From NCBI GenBank assembly GCA_015485755.1, contig WFTD01000085.1:1-5712 (forward strand): a DNA stretch of 5,712 nt. The letters run 5' to 3'. A program made the translations under genes and the position numbers. Source of the stretch: Patescibacteria group bacterium (lineage in GTDB: Bacteria > Patescibacteriota > Patescibacteriia > S139-126). The stretch's first letter is position 1. Every line of letters begins with the position of its first letter. Of this stretch, positions 1 through 4,704 are shown piece after piece. A model generated the notes under the pieces. That model saw only the letters and a list, made by a program, of their open reading frames with translations, searched no databases and was not told the origin of the DNA.

Positions 1-320
1 ACACAATAACGTATCCCCCTAATCTTTTTTATCTTATCAATCATCCTTCCCTCAATTAAGCTTTGCGCTTTGATGATAAGGCTTTCCAATTCAGAATACA
101 GCAAAAAATCTTTGTTTAATTGATAATATTTTTTATTATCCTGGTTAAAAGTTATCAAAAACCCAATTTGCTCTAAATTGTCCAATTCGCGCCTGACTGA
201 ATTAATCCTTTCGCCAATATCTCTAGTAAGCTGGCGCACATAATATTTAGAGTCAGGATTTAATAAAAACTTTTTTAATAATTTTACTCTCGTTCTTGAA
301 CTAAATAATTGTTCAAGCAT
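1..320 (-). CDS. Winged-helix transcriptional regulator, partial (C-terminus beyond left edge)
   Basis: An open reading frame starts at ATG 320-318 and stays open to base 1, giving 106 complete codons. Residues 1-75 have the pattern of a winged helix-turn-helix. The start MLEQLFSSRTRVKLLKKFLL is helix 1. 'YYVRQLTRDIGERINSVRRE' is the helix-turn-helix with its recognition helix. 'LEQIGFLITF' and 'KKYYQLN' form the beta wing. The following 'SELESLIIKAQSLIEGRMIDKIKKI' is helical. Short regulators that begin in almost this way and continue into a nucleotidyltransferase-like second half are, from general knowledge, frequent in Patescibacteria; that second half lies outside the window. The role is presumably DNA binding in the cytoplasm; targets are unknown. 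No Shine-Dalgarno sequence precedes the ATG; the upstream bases are A/T only for about 15 nt. It is divergent from the 722-residue gene, so autoregulation or control of that neighbour is possible but unproven. Confidence 0.8.
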   Translation of the reverse strand, partial: MLEQLFSSRTRVKLLKKFLLNPDSKYYVRQLTRDIGERINSVRRELDNLEQIGFLITFNQDNKKYYQLNKDFLLYSELESLIIKAQSLIEGRMIDKIKKIRGIRYC

Positions 321-364
321 AACTAAAAAAATAATTGTAAATAAGTTAAAATAATAACAACTCT

Positions 365-393
365 AGCTTAAATAATATTGTGGATAATGTCAA
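365..393 (-). promoter_or_regulatory. Probable promoter of the winged-helix regulator
   Basis: On the minus strand a perfect -35 box TTGACA (393-388) is followed by a 17-base spacer and TAAGCT (370-365), which fits the TAnnnT form of a -10 box but matches TATAAT at only 3 of 6 positions. The transcript would start near 358, leaving a leader of about 38 bases with no ribosome-binding site. A tandem ATGTCA ATGTCA (plus 387-398) overlaps the -35 box and could be an operator half-site pair; this is speculative. Confidence 0.45.
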
Positions 394-406
394 TGTCAGT
401 TAGTAT
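378..406 (+). promoter_or_regulatory. Weak candidate promoter of the 722-residue gene
   Basis: TTGTGG (378-383), a 17-base spacer and TAGTAT (401-406) form a weak promoter-like pair matching consensus at 3/6 and 4/6. If used, transcription would begin at or next to the ATG at 413, giving a leaderless message. That would agree with the absence of any Shine-Dalgarno sequence. It overlaps the divergent promoter on the other strand. AT-rich DNA produces such matches by chance, so this is only a candidate. Confidence 0.2.
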
Positions 407-412
407 ATACAT

Positions 413-2581
413 ATGACCTATTACAAAATCACAGATTTTAAAATCAACGCCAATAAAACTGGCCAAAAAGACCACTTTTTGTTTACCACCCTCACTCAGG
501 AGACCAACCCTAAACTTGGCTACTTTCTCATTGGCTTTACCAGCGAATTAAATCAAAATCTATCAGAAAAGATAGCTGCCTTATTGTATGATGCGGCTAA
601 TTATTACTTTACTTACGAAAACGGCTTGTTGTCTCCAGAAAAAAGTTTTGAAGAAACAATAAAATTGTTCAACCAAAAATTCTATCAACATATCGCCGAA
701 CACCATAGTTATTCAAAAAAAATAAATATAACAATCGCCATCTTGGTTGACGGAAATCTCCATTTTGTTAACTATGGCAATAATGCTATCTGGCTAACAA
801 CTTCTACTCACAAAATTATCAACCTGATAAAATCACTTGGTGCTGACACAACTTTGGCTGGAGAAAAAATATTCAACCAAATATTTAGCGGAAATATCAC
901 CAAATACAAACGACTTGCCCTTACTAACAACAATATCTCTGCTGCTATTGGCGCAAATGAATTGCAAAAAATATTAACACGCTTGCCAATTGGCAGCATT
1001 GAACACCAGTTGCAAATCAAATTAGCCGAACGCTCCCCCAAAAACAACCAAGCAATTATTGGCACAATTATTGATTTCTCCCCAACTGCTCATACCGCTA
1101 CTACCCCCGCTAAAGTTCCACCAGAACAATCTCTGCACAATCTATTTAAATTGACCAACCAAACTAAAAAATTTCTCCAGCCAAAAATAATGCCTGATTT
1201 TAATAAACTCATACAAATTTGGCACGCGATAAAACCAAAACAACCAAAAAAATCACTATCCTTCAAAAGGATACAAAAACGATTTCCTCCCTTTTCTTTT
1301 GCTAAGCTCAAAATAAATAAAAATAAAATAAAAGACATATCAAAATTACCCCAAAAAATAAAAATGCCTTCAACCAAAAAATCTTTGCGCCTGCCAGCGC
1401 CTAAAAATCTATTAACCGAAATACGCTTCCATACAAAAAGATGGTCAACTGCTTTCAAGTCACTGCCGCGCTCAAGCAAAATATTGCTCGTGCTGGCCCT
1501 GCTGCTTCTAATAACATTTTCCCTTAGCATTAGATTCATCAATACCAAAAAAACTACATCAATATCAACAACCTATTTAGAAGATATAACCCAGCAGATA
1601 AAAGATCTGCATGACAAAACCGAAGCGGCTATTATCTATGGCAATAATAAAGATGCCCGCAAATACCTTGACCAAAGCTTAAACTTAATTCAACAAATAC
1701 CTGACAATAACAAAAAAAGGAAAGAGCTCAAAGATTCACTTATGGCCAAATACGACAACCTTTACCAAAGGCTAAACAAAATCAGCAAAATACCATCTCC
1801 TTTTCTTTTTCTTGACCTGCAAACATTCAACCAGCAAATTAACAGCCAGCAAATTACCAATCTCAATAACAGCTTGCTTGTCCTATCAAAATCCAGCCTT
1901 CTTCAAATTAATATTAACGACCAGTCAATTGAGGATAAGACCAAAGATATAAGCTCCAATCCTGACTTTAACTTTATCGCTGTCAGCGGTAATGATGTCG
2001 CCATTGTCAACCAAAATAACAACCTTCTCCTCTATAACCCAAACGAAAAAGAGCTGCTAACTAGTCAAACAATATCTACTGCTAACCAAAATATTGCAGC
2101 AATAGCCAGCTATAACCGCCGCCTTTATTTGCTTGACAAAGGCAATGGGCAAATTTGGAGATTAAACCGACAAGGAAATAATTTCTCCCCGCCTCGGGCC
2201 TGGTTGAAAGAAGAGGTTAGCAATAATGAAGGATGGCGCGATTTTAACATTGATGGAACTATTTATATTCTCAACAACGGCAATATTGAACAATATTCCC
2301 AAGGAAGAAGAACGGAATTTGCCATAGAAGAAATAACCCCGAACCTTACCAATGCGACCAAAATAAAAACACTGCCTGACATACCGTATATTTATATTTT
2401 AGACCCAACCAACCAAAGGTTAGTCATATTTGACAAAGATGGAAAATTGGTAAAACAATATACCTCAAATTCCTTTACTGATCTTAAGGATTTTGCAATT
2501 AACTACAAAGCGGAAGACAACAAAACCAATGTTTACCTTCTCAATGGAAATAAAATATATTTAATAGCAATTGATGAATAA
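413..2581 (+). CDS. PP2C-like pseudophosphatase with one membrane helix and external beta-propeller
   Basis: 722 residues. An in-frame TAG at 401-403 leaves ATG 413 as the only reasonable start; no Shine-Dalgarno sequence precedes it. Residues 1-222 follow the strand order of a PPM/PP2C phosphatase: 'GQKDHFLF' stands where the family has N-E-D, 'GYFLIGFTSEL' replaces the V-A-D-G-M-G-G strand, 'VNYGNNAIWL' replaces G-D-S, 'LALTNNNI' replaces S-D-G, and 'NNQAIIGTI' replaces D-N-x-T. Asp20 remains, but the other expected metal-binding aspartates are Phe42, Asn173 and Asn211, so catalysis is unlikely. Residues 224-350 are a Lys/Pro-rich linker. Residues 356-375 are one hydrophobic helix with basic residues before it, predicting N-terminus inside. 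Residues 387-457 are helical. Residues 462-722 repeat short beta strands of NHL/propeller type (for example 'LYLLDKGNGQIWRLN', 'IYILDPTNQRLVIFDKDGK'), about five or six blades. I infer an envelope sensor or scaffold linking an outside propeller to an inside protein-binding domain. The substrate is unknown. Confidence 0.6.
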   Translation: MTYYKITDFKINANKTGQKDHFLFTTLTQETNPKLGYFLIGFTSELNQNLSEKIAALLYDAANYYFTYENGLLSPEKSFEETIKLFNQKFYQHIAEHHSYSKKINITIAILVDGNLHFVNYGNNAIWLTTSTHKIINLIKSLGADTTLAGEKIFNQIFSGNITKYKRLALTNNNISAAIGANELQKILTRLPIGSIEHQLQIKLAERSPKNNQAIIGTIIDFSPTAHTATTPAKVPPEQSLHNLFKLTNQTKKFLQPKIMPDFNKLIQIWHAIKPKQPKKSLSFKRIQKRFPPFSFAKLKINKNKIKDISKLPQKIKMPSTKKSLRLPAPKNLLTEIRFHTKRWSTAFKSLPRSSKILLVLALLLLITFSLSIRFINTKKTTSISTTYLEDITQQIKDLHDKTEAAIIYGNNKDARKYLDQSLNLIQQIPDNNKKRKELKDSLMAKYDNLYQRLNKISKIPSPFLFLDLQTFNQQINSQQITNLNNSLLVLSKSSLLQININDQSIEDKTKDISSNPDFNFIAVSGNDVAIVNQNNNLLLYNPNEKELLTSQTISTANQNIAAIASYNRRLYLLDKGNGQIWRLNRQGNNFSPPRAWLKEEVSNNEGWRDFNIDGTIYILNNGNIEQYSQGRRTEFAIEEITPNLTNATKIKTLPDIPYIYILDPTNQRLVIFDKDGKLVKQYTSNSFTDLKDFAINYKAEDNKTNVYLLNGNKIYLIAIDE

Positions 2582-2590
2582 ATTTGTTTT

Positions 2591-2609
2591 CTTTTTGTTA
2601 AACAAAAAG
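2591..2609. repeat. AT-rich inverted repeat beside the shared terminator
   Basis: CTTTTTGTT and AACAAAAAG are perfect 9-base arms around a single A. The A-rich right arm doubles as the T tract of the minus-strand terminator. The repeat is probably part of the bidirectional termination region, although so AT-rich a palindrome could be fortuitous. Confidence 0.4.
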
Positions 2610-2640
2610 ATCTCCCGAGGGAGATCATGTTATTTTTTTT
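2600..2640. terminator. Bidirectional rho-independent terminator shared by convergent genes
   Basis: GATCTCCC and GGGAGATC (2609-2616 and 2619-2626) are perfect 8-base arms around GA; in practice a 7-bp stem with a 4-base loop. On the plus strand a run of eight T (2633-2640) follows, which would end the 722-residue gene. On the minus strand TTTTTGTTT (2608-2600) follows directly, which would end the 76-residue gene. The minus-strand stop codon TGA (2627-2625) lies inside the stem. Confidence 0.85.
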
Positions 2641-2855
2641 AAACTTGTTAATTTATCAGCTCTCTTGACAATCTCTGAACTGATATCGTCATTCCCCCAT
2701 ATTATTAAACCATTGTCATCCTTTAAAAACCTGCCTATCTTTTGTCCCTGAAAACTAACCTCCAAAGTAGAGGGATCAAACTCTAACCCCAGATATTCAG
2801 CAATATTCCTTCTGGGAATGGGGAGTGTCTCACTAAATTTGATTTCACTAATCAT
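2625..2855 (-). CDS. Small orphan protein, 76 residues, function unknown
   Basis: The frame is also open from a GTG at 2861, but that GTG is part of the Shine-Dalgarno sequence, and ATG 2855-2853 sits 5 bases after GGAGG, so I start it at the ATG (76 residues). I do not recognise the family. The protein is soluble, with no signal peptide or membrane segment. It begins 'MISEIKFSETLPIPRRNIAE', then 'FDPSTLEVSFQGQKIGRFLK' suggests a short beta hairpin, 'NGLIIWG' another strand, and 'DISSEIVKRADKLTSLKK' a C-terminal helix. Acidic and basic residues are roughly balanced. It forms its own transcription unit between the rplL terminator and the shared terminator, with a near-consensus promoter and very strong ribosome binding, so it is likely expressed well. 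It ends in TGA within the terminator stem. That this is a real gene is well supported by these signals; its role is not. Confidence 0.75.
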   Translation of the reverse strand: MISEIKFSETLPIPRRNIAEYLGLEFDPSTLEVSFQGQKIGRFLKDDNGLIIWGNDDISSEIVKRADKLTSLKKIT

Positions 2856-2856
2856 A

Positions 2857-2868
2857 ATCACCTCCTTT
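2857..2868 (-). promoter_or_regulatory. Exceptionally long Shine-Dalgarno match
   Basis: The minus strand reads AAAGGAGGTGAT (2868-2857), a 12-base match to the complement of the canonical 16S rRNA 3' end, followed by T and ATG. It decides the start of the 76-residue gene: the GTG inside it is part of the binding site rather than the initiator. Confidence 0.8.
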
Positions 2869-2900
2869 TTTGCCGGATGTTAAATAACTTTTACATTTAT

Positions 2901-2928
2901 ATTATAAAACCATTATTGCAAGTGGCAA
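2901..2928 (-). promoter_or_regulatory. Strong promoter of the 76-residue gene
   Basis: TTGCCA (2928-2923, 5/6), a 16-base spacer and a perfect TATAAT (2906-2901) read on the minus strand. Transcription would start near 2894, leaving a leader of about 39 bases that ends in the Shine-Dalgarno sequence. It lies just past the rplL terminator, so the small gene is separately transcribed. Confidence 0.7.
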
Positions 2929-2954
2929 TATATTTATCAACAACCGCTCCATAT

Positions 2955-2987
2955 AGAAAAACAGCTCGCAAAGCGAGCTGTTTTTCT
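2955..2987 (-). terminator. Rho-independent terminator of the rplJ-rplL operon
   Basis: Perfect 15-base arms (2955-2969 and 2973-2987) enclose a 3-base loop: AGAAAAACAGCTCGC pairs with GCGAGCTGTTTTTCT. The GC-rich core followed by TTTTT reads as a terminator on the minus strand 16 bases after the rplL stop. The symmetrical A/T flanks mean it could also act on the plus strand, though no plus-strand gene feeds it. Confidence 0.85.
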
Positions 2988-3002
2988 GATCTAAAAAAGA
3001 AA

Positions 3003-3461
3003 TTATTTCAAAGTAACCTGAGCGCCAGCTTCTTCTAATTTCTTTTTGATCTCCTCTGCCTCTTCTTTAGAAACACCTTCCTTAATTGGCTTAGGAGCTC
3101 CATCAACCAATTCTTTAGCCTCCTTTAATCCAAGTTGGGTGATTTCTCTAACAGCCTTAATCACGCCAATCTTGTTATCACCAGCAGCAGTAAGCTCAAC
3201 AGTAAAGGAAGTCTGCTCAGCTGCTTCCTCTCCGCCGCCAGCGCCGCCAGGAGCTGCTGCTACTGCCACTGGAGCTGATGCCGAGACGCCAAACTTATCT
3301 TCTAGTACCTTGACTAATTCTGACAAGTCAAGCACTGACATCTTTTCAATCTCCTCTACAATCTTTTTGAATTTTTCAGGCACTTCAACCTGCTTATCTT
3401 CCTGTTTTTCCTCAGCCTGCTCAGCAGCCTGAGTATTTTCTTGCTTTTGTTCTTCAGTCAT
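3003..3461 (-). CDS. rplL: Ribosomal protein bL12 (L7/L12)
   Basis: 152 residues against about 120-128 for the family. L7/L12 dimers sit on L10 in the ribosomal stalk and recruit and activate the translational GTPases. Residues 27-58 ('MSVLDLSELVKVLEDKFGV' region) are the dimerisation domain that binds L10. Residues 60-83 are the flexible Ala/Gly hinge. Residues 84-152 are the C-terminal factor-binding domain, with 'GDNKIGVIKAVREITQLGLK' and 'EAKELVDGAPKPIKEGVSKE' nearly identical to well-known bacterial sequences. The extra length is a Glu/Gln/Lys-rich N-terminal tail (residues 1-26). ATG 3461 is preferred because no other ATG lies upstream of the core domain; a GTG at 3383 (residue 27) would remove the tail exactly but has only a distant GGAAG before it. 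The gene follows rplJ by 17 bases and has no Shine-Dalgarno sequence. It is followed by the operon terminator, not rpoB. Confidence 0.97.
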   Translation of the reverse strand: MTEEQKQENTQAAEQAEEKQEDKQVEVPEKFKKIVEEIEKMSVLDLSELVKVLEDKFGVSASAPVAVAAAPGGAGGGEEAAEQTSFTVELTAAGDNKIGVIKAVREITQLGLKEAKELVDGAPKPIKEGVSKEEAEEIKKKLEEAGAQVTLK

Positions 3462-3478
3462 AGTTTTTAAATTAATAA

Positions 3479-4006
3479 TTAACTTTTAGACTCTTTGATA
3501 GCGTTAAGCACATAAACTAAATTGCGCAAATTGCCAGAAAGCACATTGACAAATCCGCTGACAGGGGCTTGGATAGTGCCAACCACTTTGGCCAGCAATT
3601 CCGGACGGGAAGGAAGGCTAGCCAAGGCCTTAACCTGTTTATCATCAATAAACCTGCCTTCCAAAATTCCACCTTTGATGGATAATTGTTCATTGGCTTT
3701 GGCAAATTTAACCAGTACCTGGGCAGGCGCTACCTCATCACCAAAACCAAAGGCCAAACTAAGGTTTCCTTCTATCCCCTGCTCCAATATTTCCGTGCCC
3801 AAACCAGCCTTTTCCAAAGCAAGTTTTAGAAGGCGTTTCTTTGCCATTTTAAGCTCTGCTTCCTGTTCCCTAAGTGTTTTGCGCAACTCTTCGCTTTGAT
3901 TGACTGTAAGCCCAGAAAAACTGACAAACACCACTGACTTGGCTGCTTGCAGTTTTTCTGTTAAAACTTTTACTTCCTCTTCTTTTTGCTGTCTAGTTTT
4001 TGCCAT
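3479..4006 (-). CDS. rplJ: Ribosomal protein uL10
   Basis: 175 residues, normal for the family. L10 anchors the stalk on 23S rRNA and carries several L7/L12 dimers on its C-terminal helix; free L10-L12 complex also represses its own operon by binding the leader RNA. The globular domain spans about residues 1-130, with 'SVVFVSFSGLTVNQSEELRK', 'KMAKKRLLKLALEKAG', 'EGNLSLAFGFGDEVAPAQVL' and 'KGGILEGRFIDDKQVKALA'. The end of that domain and the C-terminal helix contain 'LPSRPELLAKVVGTIQAPVS' and 'NLRNLVYVLNAIKE', typical of bacterial L10. ATG 4006 gives the usual MAKTRQQKEE start. No Shine-Dalgarno sequence is present: the bases before the ATG read GCAAATTT. It is first in a two-gene operon with rplL, controlled by the attenuated leader upstream. 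The usual upstream neighbours rplK-rplA are absent. Confidence 0.97.
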   Translation of the reverse strand: MAKTRQQKEEEVKVLTEKLQAAKSVVFVSFSGLTVNQSEELRKTLREQEAELKMAKKRLLKLALEKAGLGTEILEQGIEGNLSLAFGFGDEVAPAQVLVKFAKANEQLSIKGGILEGRFIDDKQVKALASLPSRPELLAKVVGTIQAPVSGFVNVLSGNLRNLVYVLNAIKESKS

Positions 4007-4019
4007 AAATTTGCATCTT

Positions 4020-4050
4020 AAAACAAAAAATCTGCGACTTTAGCGCAGAC
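4020..4050 (-). terminator. Transcription attenuator in the rplJ leader
   Basis: On the minus strand TCTGCG (4049-4044), a 7-base loop and CGCAGA (4036-4031) are followed by TTTTTTGTTTT (4030-4020), a short intrinsic terminator ending 13 bases before the rplJ ATG. Its 5' arm, TGTCTGCG (4051-4044), is also perfectly complementary over 8 bases to CGCAGACA (4134-4127) in the L10-binding leader, so an antiterminator can form instead. A further hairpin (AAAGGTC/GGCCTTT, 4070-4053, one G-U pair) lies just before it. Confidence 0.8.
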
Positions 4051-4080
4051 ACAAAGGCCCTTCGACCTTTAAAAACTTTT

Positions 4081-4136
4081 GCCTCGATAGGCGGCTGCTA
4101 GCCATTAACCTAAAAATAGGACCTATTGTCTGCGGC
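4081..4136 (-). promoter_or_regulatory. L10-binding leader RNA (ribosomal protein L10 leader)
   Basis: The minus-strand RNA folds by eye into the known L10 leader plan. GCC (4136-4134) pairs with GGC (4083-4081). An asymmetric kink-like loop follows, with GCAGACA on one side and CGA on the other. ATAGG (4126-4122) pairs with CCTAT (4091-4087). Inside are two hairpins, CCTA-TTTT-TAGG (4120-4109) and GGCT-AGC-AGCC (4103-4093), separated by TTAAT. The GACA ... TTAAT ... CGAGG signature matches the family as I know it. When L10-L12 binds, CGCAGACA is held in this fold and cannot pair with the attenuator, so termination is favoured. This matches the mechanism established for Bacillus subtilis rplJL. 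Confidence 0.85.
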
Positions 4137-4152
4137 TAATGAATGTAAATTT

Positions 4153-4180
4153 ACATTACCACAAAACAAATAAATGTCAA
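4153..4180 (-). promoter_or_regulatory. Promoter of rplJ-rplL
   Basis: A perfect TTGACA (4180-4175), a 16-base spacer ending in TGG (an extended -10 motif) and TAATGT (4158-4153, TAnnnT form) read on the minus strand. The start would fall near 4146, giving a leader of about 140 bases that contains the L10 element and attenuator. Confidence 0.65.
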
Positions 4181-4189
4181 GCTGTGGAC

Positions 4190-4218
4190 AAGAAAAAACC
4201 GCCTACTCAAGCGGTTTT
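4190..4218 (-). terminator. Rho-independent terminator of the 93-residue gene
   Basis: AAAACCGC (4218-4211) and GCGGTTTT (4202-4195) form an 8-bp stem with an 8-base loop, followed by TT and CTTG on the minus strand. The TAA stop (4219-4217) overlaps the first two bases of the stem. It separates this gene from the rplJ promoter immediately downstream. Confidence 0.75.
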
Positions 4219-4498
4219 AGCTAAATACTTTATCAGGCGCAAACCTTATCAATACCTTTTTTAAATACCTAGCTTTATTTTTTACCTGCTGCGGGCAGTC
4301 TGCCAAAAAAGTATCAATAAAAATCTCTCCCCTAGCCATTCCTAACTCAGATAACTTTACTGAAAAAATATCTAGATTATCAACTTGTCCAATTAAATAA
4401 ACATCGCCCTGGTAATGAAAAAATATCCCCTTGTAAACTATCTGGCAATTGTGCTTCTCCAAATACTCTCGCAAAGTCAAATTATCTATTTTAAACAT
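4217..4498 (-). CDS. Small orphan protein, 93 residues, function unknown
   Basis: ATG 4498-4496 is fixed by AAAGGAGG four bases upstream. I do not recognise the family. The protein appears cytoplasmic, with no signal peptide or membrane helix. It reads as a small alpha/beta fold: 'LTLREYLEKHNCQIVYKGIF' (helix then strand), 'FFHYQGDVYLIGQVDNLDIF' (two strands), 'GEIFIDTFLADCPQQVKNK' and a basic C-terminal helix 'ARYLKKVLIRFAPDKVF'. Two cysteines (residues 18 and 68) are too far apart to be a zinc knuckle. It is a single-gene transcription unit with its own promoter and terminator directly upstream of rplJL. No co-transcription supports a ribosomal role, and the position alone is weak evidence. 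Codon and base use resemble the neighbours, so there is no sign of recent transfer. Confidence 0.8.
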   Translation of the reverse strand: MFKIDNLTLREYLEKHNCQIVYKGIFFHYQGDVYLIGQVDNLDIFSVKLSELGMARGEIFIDTFLADCPQQVKNKARYLKKVLIRFAPDKVFS

Positions 4499-4502
4499 AG
4501 CC

Positions 4503-4510
4503 CCTCCTTT
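4503..4510 (-). promoter_or_regulatory. Strong Shine-Dalgarno sequence of the 93-residue gene
   Basis: AAAGGAGG (4510-4503 on the minus strand) is an 8-base match to the canonical anti-Shine-Dalgarno sequence, four bases (GGCT) before the ATG. It contrasts with the ribosomal protein genes next door, which have none. Confidence 0.75.
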
Positions 4511-4531
4511 TTGCTAAAGAACTAACACTTT

Positions 4532-4561
4532 AATCTAACAACAAAAAAATCTACAAGTCAA
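4532..4561 (-). promoter_or_regulatory. Promoter of the 93-residue gene
   Basis: TTGACT (4561-4556, 5/6), an 18-base spacer and TAGATT (4537-4532, 4/6) read on the minus strand. The start would be near 4525, leaving a leader of about 27 bases that includes the Shine-Dalgarno sequence. Confidence 0.5.
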
Positions 4562-4584
4562 CCAAGATAAATATCCCTAAAATT

Positions 4585-4626
4585 TAATTCTGACTGAACA
4601 AGCGACCGCAACTTCTGTCAGAATTA
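4585..4626. repeat. Perfect 10-base inverted repeat in the 4499-4704 spacer
   Basis: TAATTCTGAC (4585-4594) and GTCAGAATTA (4617-4626) are perfect 10-base arms enclosing 22 bases, within which GAA/TTC and GC/GC can pair further in register. It lies between the terminator of the right-edge gene and the promoter of the 93-residue gene. On the plus strand the right arm leads into T-rich sequence, but no plus-strand gene would need it. It could be a regulator's operator, a structured RNA tail or a weak second terminator. Confidence 0.5.
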
Positions 4627-4665
4627 TTTTTATTGATTATCTTCTAAATCACTGCCGCTAGGTTA

Positions 4666-4695
4666 ATAAAAACGGCAGAGAAAAAAACTCTGCCG
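4666..4695 (-). terminator. Rho-independent terminator of the right-edge gene
   Basis: CGGCAGAG (4695-4688), a loop of seven T, and CTCTGCCG (4680-4673) form a perfect 8-bp stem on the minus strand, followed by TTTTTATT. It lies 9 bases after the TAA of the beta-barrel-like gene. A third copy of the core, CGGCAG (4657-4652), downstream could pair with the same CTGCCG and compete with the terminator. Confidence 0.8.
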
Positions 4696-4704
4696 CGAAA
4701 ATAT

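Noticed and set aside
808..1548. Two minus-strand open frames inside the 722-residue gene (808-1065 and 1090-1548)
   Set aside because: They lie antisense to a well-supported protein, have no start signals, and their composition is that of reversed AT-rich coding sequence.
2625..2627. TGA recoding as glycine (as in Gracilibacteria/SR1)
   Set aside because: The TGA lies directly at the terminator stem, and no other gene here contains an in-frame TGA. One stop codon cannot settle it, but nothing calls for recoding.
2856..2861. GTG 2861 as start of the 76-residue gene
   Set aside because: The GTG lies inside the 12-base Shine-Dalgarno match, and the ATG at 2855 has ideal spacing after it.
3046..3899. 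Plus-strand frames opposite rplL and rplJ, and a 62-codon minus frame at 3517-3705
   Set aside because: They are shadows of two certain ribosomal protein genes. The Ser/Ala/Pro-rich translation opposite rplL comes from its Ala/Gly hinge.
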